Part shown: piece by piece, positions 32,906-41,929 of the stretch
How positions within the stretch are numbered: position 1 is the stretch's first letter
Layout: each line of letters begins with the position of its first letter
From: Actinomycetota bacterium
GTDB lineage: Bacteria; Actinomycetota; Actinomycetes; Streptosporangiales; Streptosporangiaceae
Length of the DNA: 43,066 bases
Assembly: GCA_003168255.1 (NCBI GenBank)
Contig: PMSU01000137.1
Coordinates: 1 to 43,066, forward strand
Direction of reading: 5' to 3'
Notes under the pieces: model-generated
Told to the model about the DNA's origin: nothing
The model's database searches: none
What the model saw: the letters and a program-made list of their open reading frames with translations, nothing else
Program-made: the position numbers and the translations under genes

Positions 32906-33999
32906 CAATCTCGGCGGTGAAGCCCTGGCAGGTCAACCGACTCCGCCCTCGTCTTCCGGTCCCGAGCCAGGCCCCGGCCCACGTCAGCCAGGTAGGCGGC
33001 CTCGCGGTTGCGCCAGTTGAGCTTCGCCCGGTCTACCGTGCGCGCCATATCCAGCACGGCGCCGCCGCTTTCGCCGCGTTCCACCCCGATGGCGATCCGC
33101 CAGAGCCCGACGTTCGTCTGGCCGAATGACTGCCAGTTGCCTTGAAGATCATCCGGCACCTGGGCCGCGAGCTGGTCAGCCTCGCCCAGCCAGTGACTGA
33201 CAACGTGCGGCCGCTGCACGACCGCGGCACCCAGCGCGGCATGCAGGCTGAGCATGCCGAGCACCTGCAGACCCAGCAGAGTATGAGCGTGCGGCTGCAG
33301 CGCATCGGCAGCCCGTTCGGCCGCCATCAGGCGCCGGTCCCAGGACCGTTCACGCGGAAACGTCCAGACCCGCAGGCAGTCGACCTTGCCCTGCTGCACC
33401 GGGTCAGCAAGCAGATCGGCTGCCTCCTCAGCCCGCAGCGCGGCGACATGCGCCAGATCGACCTAGCCCAGGTCCTTGGCGATCAGCCCGGCCGCGACGC
33501 ATGCCTCGATCAGCGTCTCCAGGGCCAGCCGCCTCGACGCCTCATCACCCGCCTGGGCGGTATGCCAGTGCAGGTCGTCCAGCGCGCCGGGCAGCAGCTG
33601 CCCGGCGCGAACATAGTCGGTCTGCTGATGCAGCGGCGCGATCTGGCCGAACACCTCATTGCGGAGATCGGCCAGCGGGCGGGCGTGATCGACCGCCGGG
33701 CTGGCCAGACGGTTGGTCTGGAAGGCTTCCCGCAGGGCCGGGATGGCCATATGCGGATCGGCTTGCACCCGGTCGGCGCTTAGATGCGGCCCGCCGACAA
33801 GGTCGGTCTCCGATACTCGCAGCGCACTGGCCAGGGCAGCGATATGCGACCGGCGGTCCAGCATCCGGGTGCCGTGCTCGACCATGGACACGAAGGAACG
33901 CGACAGGTCCGCCAGCCCGGCGAGCTCGTCCTGGGTCATCCCCCGCCAGCGCCGCAGCGTCCGCAGCCGGGCACCGATCGTGACCCCATCCACATCCAC
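32758..33999 (-). pseudogene. XRE-type HTH regulator with helical C-terminus, interrupted by an in-frame amber codon
   Basis: The GTG at 33999 has GGAGGTG just upstream. An XRE HTH (GARLRTLRRWRGMTQDELAG, then LADLSRSFVSMVEHGTRML) is followed by a TPR-like helical region. At 33465-33463 a TAG interrupts: LIAKDLG-stop-VDLAHVAALRAEEAADLL. The frame then continues without shift for about 140 residues with good helical sequence (ERAADALQPHAHTLLGLQVL, WLGEADQLAAQVPDDLQGNW). In relatives this position is normally a sense codon, so a single-base nonsense change is likely. The end of the frame past about 32940 no longer looks family-like, so the C-terminus is also lost. Probably a pseudogene. Confidence 0.7.
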
Positions 34000-34150
34000 G
34001 CCGCCCACCTCCTCGGGGTGGTGCCTCAGCTTCAGGGTAGGACACGAGGCGGTGATCCCCGGGTTCACTGCTGCCAAGCTACCTATCCGCCCCGGGAGCT
34101 AGCCGACGGACGATCTAGCGTGCCCGGTTGGATCCAGCTGAAGATGGCGG

Positions 34151-34702
34151 TTACGTCGGTGCCGGGCAGGTGGTCGGCACCGGTCGGGTCCCGCGCTCCC
34201 CGTCAGGGCCTGCGGCCGGTGCTGGTGCGCAGATCGGGAAGGGTGAACAGGTCGGTGCCGCTGCGCAGGTGGCGCAGGAGGGTTCGGTGAACTCGTCGGG
34301 TTTCAGGTTGATCGCAGCCACTGCCGCGGCGGTGAGCGGGACGGCGTGCAGGTGGTATTCGCCGCGGGCGGGGTCGGTGAACTCCAGGCCGCTGCGGGCA
34401 CTGGCGTCGGCTGACCAGGTGCTGACGCGGGTCAGGTAGATGTACTGCTGCTCGTCGCCGCGGTCGAGGATATGCAGCAGGCTGTGGATGGCGGCGGTAG
34501 CGGCGAGTTCCTCGTGAAGCTCCCGGGCCAGGGCTGTTTCCAGATCCTCGCCGGGCTCGACGCCGCCGCCGGGCAGCACCGAGTAGGGAGCCTGCCCGGG
34601 GCGTATCCGCCGGATGGCCAGCAGGTCATTGCCCGGGGTGACCAGGAGGGCGCGGACGCGTTGTGTTCCCACGGGAGGAGACGATAGCGCGCTGATGTGC
34701 AT
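34151..34702 (-). CDS. NUDIX hydrolase
   Basis: 183 aa from the ATG at 34702. The NUDIX box GX5EX7REUXEEXGU is present as GGVEPGEDLETALARELHEE followed by LAA at about residues 46-68, with the usual Gly near its end replaced by Ala. RVRALLVTPGNDLLAIRRIR precedes it as the first strands. The family cleaves nucleoside diphosphates linked to another group. The C-terminal about 45 residues are Cys- and Pro-rich (CATCAAAPTCSPFPICAPAP) and not part of the fold. The start overlaps the stop of the upstream phosphotransferase-like frame (TGATG), so the two were coupled; NUDIX plus phosphotransferase pairs occur in antibiotic and nucleotide modification loci. Confidence 0.8.
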   Translation of the reverse strand: MHISALSSPPVGTQRVRALLVTPGNDLLAIRRIRPGQAPYSVLPGGGVEPGEDLETALARELHEELAATAAIHSLLHILDRGDEQQYIYLTRVSTWSADASARSGLEFTDPARGEYHLHAVPLTAAAVAAINLKPDEFTEPSCATCAAAPTCSPFPICAPAPAAGPDGERGTRPVPTTCPAPT

Positions 34703-35307
34703 CAGGTCGGCCAGCGTGGTAGCCGGGTGAAGGTCTGGGCGAGCTTGGCCAGGCACAGCAGCGCATGCGGGCCGCTCATCTGCCCCAGGGCTATGACGCC
34801 GAGGATTCGTACCGCCAGGAAGGGCCGCAGCGCGGCGGTCACCTCACCGCCTGGGCTGATGGCGGTACCGAGGTCGCCGCGCAGGCGGCTGTGCAGGGCG
34901 CTGAGGGCGGCGTGGCGTCCTGGCCCGGTGCTCCAGGTCCAGTCCAGTTCAATGCGGTTGGGGTGTATGCGCAGGTCGTCGAGGGTGGGGCCGGTGAGCG
35001 GCGGCTGGGGGTGACGCAGGGTGTGGGCGTAGGTGGCCGGGTGATAGGCGGGCACGAGCCAGCCGCCCAGGCTCAGCAGGTACCACAGCAGATTCGCCGC
35101 GTCCCCGGCCAGGGCGTTACGGCCGGCATGCTCGAAGTCCAGCCAGCACAGCGGCTCGCCGATGTTCGGCTCGGTCACATCGCCCTGTGCCGCCGGCATC
35201 ACCGGATGAAACAAGCCGAGAACTGGCAGCTCGAACAGACGAGCGCCGGCGTCATGGCCTGGATCACCCCCGCCGGACGCCGATATACCACCATCCCCAA
35301 CCAGCAC
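34702..35307 (-). pseudogene. APH-like phosphotransferase, C-terminal lobe only
   Basis: 201-aa frame. The kinase-like catalytic region is recognisable: QGDVTEPN stands for the HGDxxxxN loop (His changed to Gln), followed by the metal-binding Asp in CWLDFEHAGRNALAGDAANL. Helical C-terminal lobe follows (LLWYLLSLGGWLVPAYHPAT, LAVRILGVIALGQMSGPHAL). The whole N-terminal ATP-binding lobe (about 100 or more residues) is missing, and the first about 35 residues of the frame look random. It is a remnant or an inactive protein. It overlaps the NUDIX start by one base. Confidence 0.65.
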
Positions 35308-35566
35308 CCCACCTAAGCAAGCCGATCAGTGATCGGCGGGCCGCCCCAGCGTCCGCCACCTCCCGGATCCGCCTATTGCCGTGTCGGCGATCAGCGCGTG
35401 TACTTGCCTCGGCTCTGGGTCATGATCCTTCGCGCTTCAGCTCTGGTGATCTCGTCATCACCAGGTTGCCCGCGCCGTCCACGCCACGCTAGACGGGTTG
35501 CCGAACTCGGCCGCGGCGGCCAGGCCAGGGCCCGGGGCGCCGGCGCGGCCCAGCGACCAGCGCGGC
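35308..35566. other. Gap between the eroded island and metK
   Basis: No gene is seen. A hairpin with 8-bp arms (CTGGTGAT at 35443-35450 and ATCACCAG at 35457-35464, loop CTCGTC) lies about 100 bp past the metK stop and may act in termination. Confidence 0.45.
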
Positions 35567-36760
35567 TCAGAGACCGACGGCCGCCTGGAGCGCCTCGATG
35601 CGGTCGGTGCGCTCCCAGGAGAAATCGGGCTCCTCGCGGCCGAAATGACCGTAGGCCGCGGTTTGCGCGTAGATCGGGCGGAGCAGGTCAAGGTCCCTGA
35701 TGAACGCCGCCGGGCGCAGGTCGAATACCGCCAGAACTGCATCCTGAATGCGTTCCACCGGAACATGGTGTGTGCCGAAGCACTCCACGAACAACCCCAC
35801 CGGCTTGGCCTTGCCGATCGCGTACGCGACCTGCGTCTCGCATCGATCGGCCAGGCCCGCCGCCACGATGTTCTTGGCCACCCAGCGCATCGCGTACGCA
35901 GCGCTGCGGTCCACCTTGGACGGGTCCTTGCCGGAAAAGGCGCCGCCGCCGTGCCGGGCCATTCCGCCGTAGGTGTCGATGATGATCTTGCGGCCGGTCA
36001 GCCCGGCGTCACCCATCGGGCCGCCCACCTCGAAACGCCCGGTGGGGTTCACCAGAAGCCGGTAGCTGGCCGTGTCGATCTCGAGCTCGGCGATCACGGG
36101 TTCCACCACGTGCTCCCGCACGTCTGGGGCGAGCAGTTCCTTGAGGTCGATGTCGGGCGCGTGCTGCGCGGACACCACCACAGTGTCGAGTCGCACCGGC
36201 TTGTCGCCGTCGTACTCGATGGTGACCTGCGTCTTGCCGTCCGGGCGAAGGTAGGGCACGGTGCCGCTGCGTCGTACCGCGGTGAGCAGACGGGCCAGCT
36301 TGTGCGCGAGCATGATCGGAAGCGGCATCAGCTCTGGCGTTTCCCGGCAGGCAAAGCCAAACATCATTCCCTGGTCGCCCGCGCCCTGCCGGTCAAGCGC
36401 GTCCGCGCCCTCGCCTTCCCGGTACTCGTAGCCGTCGGACACGCCCTGGGCGATGTCGGGCGACTGCGACCCGATGGAGACGGACACGCCGCAGGAGGCA
36501 CCGTCGTATCCCTTAGTGGACGAGTCGTACCCGATCTCCAGGATCTTCTCCCTGATGATGCCGGGGATGTCCACGTATGTCTTCGTGGTGACCTCGCCGG
36601 CGACATGAACCTGGCCGGTGGTGATCAGGGTTTCCACGGCAACCCGGCTGCGCGGATCGTCCTTGATCATGGAATCAAGAAGGGCGTCACTGATCTGGTC
36701 AGCCATCTTGTCTGGATGACCTTCGGTGACCGACTCAGAGGTGAAAAGGCGACGAGCCAC
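35567..36760 (-). CDS. metK: S-adenosylmethionine synthase
   Basis: 397 aa from a GTG at 36760, preceded by AAAAGGAA. Signatures: [20 protein letters not shown] (residues 7-26, ATP-binding His and metal sites), [20 protein letters not shown] ([12 protein letters not shown] type, about 125-144) and [20 protein letters not shown] (about 275-294, P-loop-like GGGAFSGKD). MetK makes SAM from methionine and ATP. It follows coaBC after 82 bp on the same strand. The short upstream gap leaves no room for a typical SAM riboswitch. Confidence 0.98.
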   Translation of the reverse strand: MARRLFTSESVTEGHPDKMADQISDALLDSMIKDDPRSRVAVETLITTGQVHVAGEVTTKTYVDIPGIIREKILEIGYDSSTKGYDGASCGVSVSIGSQSPDIAQGVSDGYEYREGEGADALDRQGAGDQGMMFGFACRETPELMPLPIMLAHKLARLLTAVRRSGTVPYLRPDGKTQVTIEYDGDKPVRLDTVVVSAQHAPDIDLKELLAPDVREHVVEPVIAELEIDTASYRLLVNPTGRFEVGGPMGDAGLTGRKIIIDTYGGMARHGGGAFSGKDPSKVDRSAAYAMRWVAKNIVAAGLADRCETQVAYAIGKAKPVGLFVECFGTHHVPVERIQDAVLAVFDLRPAAFIRDLDLLRPIYAQTAAYGHFGREEPDFSWERTDRIEALQAAVGL

Positions 36761-36842
36761 CTGATTTCCTTTTCTGCTGCTGGTGAGGGGCGGAGACTTC
36801 GCCGAAGTTTATCCGGGTCCGACCAGGCCGGATCCAGTCGGA

Positions 36843-38045
36843 TCAGGAGAATCTAGCAGCGACGAGATCCCACACCACATCGGCGAGCGCTTCCTTGCGG
36901 CTTCGCGGGACGTGCGTGACACTGCCATCGGACGCCAGCACCAGGGCCTCGTTCTCGCTGGTCCCGAATGCGAGCCCGCTGCCCACCTGGTTGACGACGA
37001 GCAGGTCACACCCCTTACGGGCAAGCTTGGCGCGGCCGTTGCCCAGCAAATCCTCGGTCTCCGCGCCGAAGCCGACGACGATCTGGCCGCGATGACCGCG
37101 GCGGGTGGAGAGTTCGCGCAGCACGTCGGGATTCTCCGTGAGCCTGATCGGCTCTGGCCCGGTGCCGGTTTTCTTAATCTTTGATTTATTCCGAACGGCG
37201 GGACGGAAGTCAGCCACCGCGGCAGCCATAACCACAGCATCCGCACCGGCGCAGGAGGACACCATCGCCTCCCGTAGCTGTATCGCCGACACGACCCGGA
37301 TGACCTTGGCCCCGGCCGGATCATCGAGCGCTACGTTCGCGGACACCAGGGTCACGTCCGCCCCGCGCGCGACGGCGGTGCGGGCGAGCGCGTACCCCTG
37401 CATGCCTGACGACCAGTTGCCTAGGAACCGGACGGGGTCGAGTTCCTCCCTGGTACCGCCCGCGGACACCACGACGCGCCGGCCGAGCAGATCCAGCCGC
37501 AAGCCGTCGGTGCCACGGTCAAGCACCCGGAATGCCACCTCGGCGAGCTCCGCCGGCTCCGGCAGACGGCCAGCCCCGGTGTCCGGGCCGGTCAGTCGCC
37601 CGGTGGCGGGCTCAAGCACCAGTACGCCCCGGTCCCGGAGCAGGGTCACATTGGCCTGGGTGGCCGGGTGCTCCCACATCTCGGTGTGCATGGCGGGCGC
37701 AAAGACGACCGGGCAGCGCGCCATCAGCAGCGTGGCCGTCAGCAGATCGTCGCCCCGCCCGGCGGCCGCCCTGGCCAGCAGGTCCGCCGTGGCCGGGGCA
37801 ATGAACACGAGGTCAGCCCACTTGCCGAGATTGACATGGGGCACGTCATGGACGTCTGCCCACAAGTCCGGCGTGGCCGACCGGCCGGACAGGGCAGCCC
37901 ACGTTGCCTCGCCGACGAACCGCAGCGCGTCACTCGTGGGGATGACTCGTACGTCGCAGCCAGATTCCGTCAGCCGCCGGAGCAGCTCGCAGGACTTGTA
38001 GGCCGAGATGCCCGCGCCCACCCCGAGGATGACGTGCCGTGGCAT
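36843..38045 (-). CDS. coaBC: Bifunctional phosphopantothenoylcysteine decarboxylase/synthetase
   Basis: 400 aa. The N-terminal CoaC flavoprotein domain (about 1-185) has GVGAGISAYKSCELLRRLTE, the catalytic His in DVPHVNLGKWADLVFIAPAT, and the AMHTEMW block. The C-terminal CoaB domain has SAGGTREELDPVRFLGNWSS, then MAAAVADFRP and the lysine-rich loop NKSKIKKTG. Together they turn 4'-phosphopantothenate into 4'-phosphopantetheine with Cys and CTP. It is followed by metK and preceded by rpoZ (16 bp), the standard actinobacterial order. Confidence 0.97.
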   Translation of the reverse strand: MPRHVILGVGAGISAYKSCELLRRLTESGCDVRVIPTSDALRFVGEATWAALSGRSATPDLWADVHDVPHVNLGKWADLVFIAPATADLLARAAAGRGDDLLTATLLMARCPVVFAPAMHTEMWEHPATQANVTLLRDRGVLVLEPATGRLTGPDTGAGRLPEPAELAEVAFRVLDRGTDGLRLDLLGRRVVVSAGGTREELDPVRFLGNWSSGMQGYALARTAVARGADVTLVSANVALDDPAGAKVIRVVSAIQLREAMVSSCAGADAVVMAAAVADFRPAVRNKSKIKKTGTGPEPIRLTENPDVLRELSTRRGHRGQIVVGFGAETEDLLGNGRAKLARKGCDLLVVNQVGSGLAFGTSENEALVLASDGSVTHVPRSRKEALADVVWDLVAARFS

Positions 38046-38061
38046 GTTCCCCCGCCAGGGC

Positions 38062-38337
38062 TCAGGCGGTCGCTTCCTCGAGATCTATCGGCTCCGCGGT
38101 CAGCAACTTCTCGCGGATCTCGCGCAGGGCGATCGAGAGAGGCTTCTCCTGGACGCGGGTCTCAACGAGGGGCCCGACGTACTCGAGCAGTCCCTCGCCG
38201 AGCTGAGCGTAGTAGGCGTTTATCTGCCGTGCCCGCTTGGCCGCCATGATGACCAGGCGGTACTTGCTATCCACGACTCCGAGGAGTTCGTCGATCGGCG
38301 GGTTCGTAATGCCTTCCGGGGAGGGAGTCCCTGCCAC
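38062..38337 (-). CDS. rpoZ: DNA-directed RNA polymerase omega subunit
   Basis: 91 aa from a GTG at 38337, with GGAAGG upstream. The conserved core is [20 protein letters not shown], then [20 protein letters not shown], as in other actinobacterial omega proteins. Omega helps assemble and stabilise RNA polymerase by clamping the beta-prime subunit. It lies between gmk and coaBC in the same operon. Confidence 0.97.
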   Translation of the reverse strand: MAGTPSPEGITNPPIDELLGVVDSKYRLVIMAAKRARQINAYYAQLGEGLLEYVGPLVETRVQEKPLSIALREIREKLLTAEPIDLEEATA

Positions 38338-38361
38338 CTTCTGCCTTCCATGGAGTATGCG

Positions 38362-38940
38362 TCACCGAAGCATCAAGGCTACCAGCTCGTCGCATACATC
38401 TTGGACAGATGTGTTGACGAGGGTAACATCGAACTCTTTTTCCGCCGCCATCTCGATGCGGGCCGCGTCAAGCCGCCGGCGGATGACGTCGGGCGGCTCG
38501 GTGCCGCGGCCGGTAAGCCTGCGGACGAGCTCGTCCCAGGACGGGGGCGCGAGGAACACTAGGCGCGCGTCGGACTCGGCCTGGCGCACCTGCCGCGCAC
38601 CCGCCAGGTCGATCTCCAGCAGGACCGGCACGCCCGCGGCGAGCTTCTGCTCGACCGGCGCGCGCGGCGTGCCATGCCGAAGGTTCACGTAGGCAGCCCA
38701 CTCGAGCAGCTCGCCGGCCGCTACCAGCCGGTCGAACTCATGGTCGTCCACGAAGTAGTACTCACGGCCCTCCACCTCGCCGGGCCTCGGCCGACGGGTG
38801 GTTACCGAAACCGACAGCCAGAGATGCGGGTCGGTTTCGCGAAGCCGCGCGACTACGGTGCTCTTGCCGACTCCCGAGGGTCCGGAGAGCACGGTCAGCC
38901 GTGCACGGTCGCCGGAAGCTGAACCGGAACCGGGCGACAT
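38362..38940 (-). CDS. gmk: Guanylate kinase
   Basis: 192 aa. P-loop [10 protein letters not shown] (about residues 20-29); GMP-binding region [20 protein letters not shown] (about 43-62), [14 protein letters not shown] and the later [13 protein letters not shown]; lid and adenine region [19 protein letters not shown] (about 139-157). It phosphorylates GMP to GDP. It follows mihF (35 bp) and precedes rpoZ (24 bp). Confidence 0.98.
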   Translation of the reverse strand: MSPGSGSASGDRARLTVLSGPSGVGKSTVVARLRETDPHLWLSVSVTTRRPRPGEVEGREYYFVDDHEFDRLVAAGELLEWAAYVNLRHGTPRAPVEQKLAAGVPVLLEIDLAGARQVRQAESDARLVFLAPPSWDELVRRLTGRGTEPPDVIRRRLDAARIEMAAEKEFDVTLVNTSVQDVCDELVALMLR

Positions 38941-38975
38941 GGCCGTGCCCTCGCCCCCTAGGTCGTCGGAGTCGG

Positions 38976-39296
38976 TCAGATATCACCGCCGAATTCGGAC
39001 TCAAGTGCTGCCCGCTGGTTGGCACCGAGGCCACCAACGCGCCTGGACTCCGCAATGCCGAGCCGCTCCATGATCTGCTTGGCCCGCACCTTGCCGACAC
39101 CAGGCATCGACTCAAGCAGCGCCGAGACCTTCATCTTGCCTATCACGTCATCCGACTTGCCATCCTTGAGCACCTGGGGCAGCGTCGTCGCGCCGCGCTT
39201 GAGGCGATTCTTGACCTCGGCACGCTCCTTGCGTGCCCTGGCAGCCTTCTCCAGGGCGGCAGCGCGCTGCTCGGGTGTAAGGGGAGGAAGAGCCAC
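38976..39296 (-). CDS. mihF: Actinobacterial integration host factor
   Basis: 106 aa from a GTG at 39296. The sequence follows the actinobacterial IHF (mIHF/sIHF) pattern: a basic N-terminal helix ([20 protein letters not shown]), then [20 protein letters not shown], whose helix-two-turn-helix (GVGKVRA) contacts DNA, and a C-terminal [20 protein letters not shown]. It is a nucleoid-associated protein unrelated to E. coli IHF. It is the first gene of mihF-gmk-rpoZ-coaBC-metK. Confidence 0.97.
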   Translation of the reverse strand: MALPPLTPEQRAAALEKAARARKERAEVKNRLKRGATTLPQVLKDGKSDDVIGKMKVSALLESMPGVGKVRAKQIMERLGIAESRRVGGLGANQRAALESEFGGDI

Positions 39297-39325
39297 GTCG
39301 GTTCACCTCGGGTTTCGTATCGAAA

Positions 39326-39356
39326 AACTCGCTTCGGGAGGGGAAACTAGCGAGTT
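39326..39356 (-). promoter_or_regulatory. Hairpin in the mihF 5' region
   Basis: AACTCGCT (39326-39333) and AGCGAGTT (39349-39356) pair perfectly, about 30 bp upstream of the mihF start. It could sit in the mRNA leader or be a protein-binding site. The AT-rich stretch at about 39395-39435 is the likely promoter. Confidence 0.35.
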
Positions 39357-39655
39357 CAGGGCGCCACGGCAACGCGAACACCCGTTTGTCACGTCACAAA
39401 TTACCGATAACTACCATCCGCTAATGACCGAATACTAAACGTTACGGCCTACGGCCGGAAAGTAGCCTGCCGTCTGGGTGCTCCGGCCTGGCCCGACCTG
39501 CGCTTCCGGGACAAATGCCCAGGTGCCAGGTTACGGCCATGCCGCCGGCACCGAAGGTCTGTCCCACAATTCGGCCGGCGAAACGTCCTGCGCCACGCAG
39601 AGCATCGCCACCTATCTGCCCGGGCAGTCCTGCGGCGGCCACAATAATGGGCGCG

Positions 39656-39918
39656 ATGAATAGCGACCGCGAGGCTCCCGCCCTCGTGCTGGAGGCAGAC
39701 AAACTGCGGGCGGCCCGCGGCGTGACGGTCGCGCGGCAGCTGAAGCTGACCGCCGCGGCGGGCGATGTTGTCGCGGTCGAGGGGGCCAACGGCTCGGGAA
39801 AGAGCACGCTGCTCGCGGCGGCCGCGGGACTGCTGCCCGCTGACCGCGGCAGCAGGCGCCCGCGTTGCCTCCTGGCTCGCCGCAGCGCCGTTCGGAATCC
39901 TCGTCCTTATCGCTAGCC
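39656..39918 (+). pseudogene. ABC transporter relic: ATPase N-terminus joined to a membrane-protein tail
   Basis: From the ATG at 39656 (or 39647) the frame reads LKLTAAAGDVVAVEGANGSG then KSTLLAAAAGLLPADRGS: a true ABC ATPase start with Walker A. After about 62 residues homology ends. In another frame the DNA then reads ARVASWLAAAPFGILVLIAS, a hydrophobic membrane-like tail. The simplest view is a deletion that removed the rest of the ATPase and most of an adjacent permease. The Q-loop, signature and Walker B are all absent. Confidence 0.65.
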
Positions 39919-40770
39919 CGCTCTGGCGGCCCCGCCGGCCGAGCCTGGCAGGCGGACCGCGATGCCGTCCAGCACGCATTCCAGGCCGAACTCAAACCGC
40001 GCGTCCCTCGTCTCGGCGGCGTCGGGGTCGATGGCTTCATCGAACATCCGGACCAAGCGAGGAAACTGGCCGGTCGCCCTGAGCTGGGCTACCCGCGAGT
40101 CGAAGATCTCGCCGCGTTCCTGCTCGCTCAGGTGACCGGTCTGCTCCTCATCGCGGCGATCGACCAGGCTCTCCCTGAGTTCGCGGAGCACAGCTCCCAT
40201 GACGTAGGTGGCGATCGTCGCCAGCGCGTTGAGCCCGGTGGCGGTGTCCAGCCCGACCTGGTCGATGGCGGCCATCAAGCTTTCCAGGTTCCGCAGGTGG
40301 TTAGGGCCCATCGGAGGCCGTCCGCCGATGAAGTCCATCAGCCACTGATGATGGTGCAGGACGGCACGCATATCGACGGCGTTCGCCCGCAGGTCGGCCC
40401 GCCAGTCGCCGGTGAGCGCCGTGGGCGACTGCTCGCCCTCCACCGCGTCGAGCATCAGGTCGAGCAACTGTTCCTTCGAGGCGACGTGCCAGTACAGCGA
40501 CATCGTTCCCGCGTTCAGCTCCCTGGCGATCCGGCGCATGCTGATCGCCTCTGACCCTTCGGCGTCGGCCACCTTGATGGCCGTGCGAACGATCTCGTCG
40601 CGGGACAGCGTGCGAACCCGGCGGGGTGCCTTGCGCCCGCGATCCTGGAGATCCCTGACATGCTCGTGAAGGCGTTGCTCACGATCGGGACGGCCGTCGC
40701 GACCTAGCCGCCCCTGGCGGCCTGGGCCCTCAAAGGACAGCGGCCACAGGTCTTCATTGCCCTGGTCCAC
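39913..40770 (-). CDS. TetR/AcrR family repressor
   Basis: 285 aa. A GTG at 40770 with GGAAGGAG upstream is chosen over the longer frame. After a charged extension of about 55 residues, the HTH reads SRDEIVRTAIKVADAEGSEA, then ISMRRIARELNAGTMSLYWH (YWHVASKEQLLDLM). The C-terminal ligand domain has TGDWRADLRANAVDMRAVLH and NHLRNLESLMAAIDQVGLDT, in the style of the TetR_C_1 group that controls drug exporters. It is divergent from a DrrA/DrrB-type ABC exporter with three operator-like sites between them, so it most likely represses the exporter and itself. Confidence 0.92.
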   Translation of the reverse strand: MDQGNEDLWPLSFEGPGRQGRLGRDGRPDREQRLHEHVRDLQDRGRKAPRRVRTLSRDEIVRTAIKVADAEGSEAISMRRIARELNAGTMSLYWHVASKEQLLDLMLDAVEGEQSPTALTGDWRADLRANAVDMRAVLHHHQWLMDFIGGRPPMGPNHLRNLESLMAAIDQVGLDTATGLNALATIATYVMGAVLRELRESLVDRRDEEQTGHLSEQERGEIFDSRVAQLRATGQFPRLVRMFDEAIDPDAAETRDARFEFGLECVLDGIAVRLPGSAGGAARAG

Positions 40771-40863
40771 GACTGCTCCTTCCGGCCCGCGCACCTGACC
40801 CCATCCTGCCCGTCTCTGCCTGGCTGGGCGGGCGAGTCGGCCGCGCACGGTTATCTCGTTGCC

Positions 40864-40919
40864 TTCTCGTACACCGTACTGCTATGGTACAGCGTACGAA
40901 CAAGTACGGTGTACGAGAA
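40864..40919. promoter_or_regulatory. TetR operator cluster: 17-bp inverted repeat with three GTAC-N3-GTAC sites
   Basis: Arms 40864-40880 and 40903-40919 are exact reverse complements. Within the region three 11-mers share the form GTAC-N3-GTAC: GTACACCGTAC (40869), GTACAGCGTAC (40887) and GTACGGTGTAC (40904), spaced 18 and 17 bp. The site sits about 27 bp upstream of the ABC ATPase start and about 95 bp from the tetR start. Confidence 0.75.
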
Positions 40920-40945
40920 AGACGATCCGACTGTTGGGAGCGAAC

Positions 40946-41929
40946 ATGGAAGACACTCCGGCCATCGAGGCGGAGGGCCTGGCCAAGAGGTTCGGGAAGA
41001 CCAACGCGCTGGCAGGGCTGGACCTACGGGTCCCCCAGGGAAGCGTCTACGGGCTACTCGGGCCGAACGGCGCGGGAAAGACGACAGCGGTGCGCGTGCT
41101 CGCCACGCTGATCCGCCCGGACGCCGGATCAGCGCGGGTGCTGGGCCACGACGTGGTCGCCGACGCAGCCGAGGTGCGGCGTCACATCGGGCTCACCGGC
41201 CAGTACGCGGCGCTTGACGCCTACCTCACCGGGCGCGCCAACCTCGTCATGATCGGCGAACTCTGCCGGCTGTCGCGCGGCGAGGCGAAAACCCGGGCGG
41301 ACGAGCTGCTGGAACGCTTCGATCTGACCGGCGCGGCCGGGCGGGCGGTCAAGACGTACTCGGGTGGCATGCGGCGGCGGCTCGACCTGGCCGCAAGCCT
41401 GATCGGCAGGCCCGAGCTGCTGTTCCTTGACGAGCCGACGACGGGCCTGGACCTGCGCAGCCGGACCGTGCTGTGGGACATCATCCGCGGGCTGGCCGCC
41501 GAGGGCAGGACCCTGCTGCTCACCACCCAGTACCTGGAAGAGGCCGACCAGCTGGCAGATCACATCGCCGTGGTGGACGCCGGCCGGGTAATCGCGGAAG
41601 GAACGCCGGACCAGCTCAAGGCGTCCGTCGGCGGTGAGCGGATCGAGATCACGCTGACCCCCGGCACCGATATCGCCGCCGCGGCCGCCGCGGTCAAGGC
41701 GCATGCGACCGGGCCGGTGCGCGTCGATTCGCAGCTGCTGAAGGTGGATGCGCCTGTCTCGGCCACTGCCGGGATGACAACCGCAGTGGTCCGCACGCTC
41801 GACGAGGCCGGCATCGAGGTGGACTCCATCACCGTCCACCGTCCCTCGCTCAACGATGTGTTCCTCTCGCTCACCGGCCGTGCGGCCGAAGCAGAAACCG
41901 ATCAAGACTTCGAAGGAGCCGTGGCATGA
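40946..41929 (+). CDS. DrrA-type ABC exporter ATP-binding protein
   Basis: 327 aa from the ATG at 40946, with GGGAG upstream. Walker A GLLGPNGAGKTTAVRVLATL (about residues 35-54), signature YSGGMRRRLDLAASL (about 138-152), Walker B LLFLDEPTTGLD (about 158-169) and the H-loop, where Gln replaces His (LLTTQYLEEADQLADHIAVV), as is usual for DrrA proteins. The C-terminal about 90 residues form the DUF4162-like extension typical of daunorubicin-resistance ATPases. It powers the permease encoded next, to which it is coupled by ATGA overlap. Confidence 0.95.
   Translation: MEDTPAIEAEGLAKRFGKTNALAGLDLRVPQGSVYGLLGPNGAGKTTAVRVLATLIRPDAGSARVLGHDVVADAAEVRRHIGLTGQYAALDAYLTGRANLVMIGELCRLSRGEAKTRADELLERFDLTGAAGRAVKTYSGGMRRRLDLAASLIGRPELLFLDEPTTGLDLRSRTVLWDIIRGLAAEGRTLLLTTQYLEEADQLADHIAVVDAGRVIAEGTPDQLKASVGGERIEITLTPGTDIAAAAAAVKAHATGPVRVDSQLLKVDAPVSATAGMTTAVVRTLDEAGIEVDSITVHRPSLNDVFLSLTGRAAEAETDQDFEGAVA

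Noticed and set aside
36761..36842. SAM riboswitch upstream of metK
   Set aside because: The gap to coaBC is only 82 bp and shows no recognisable SAM-binding helices.
37170..37200. Match to the msuE hairpin arm (TTCCGAACGGCGG) inside coaBC
   Set aside because: Only about 10 bases match, with no second arm, and the bases encode conserved CoaB residues; chance similarity.
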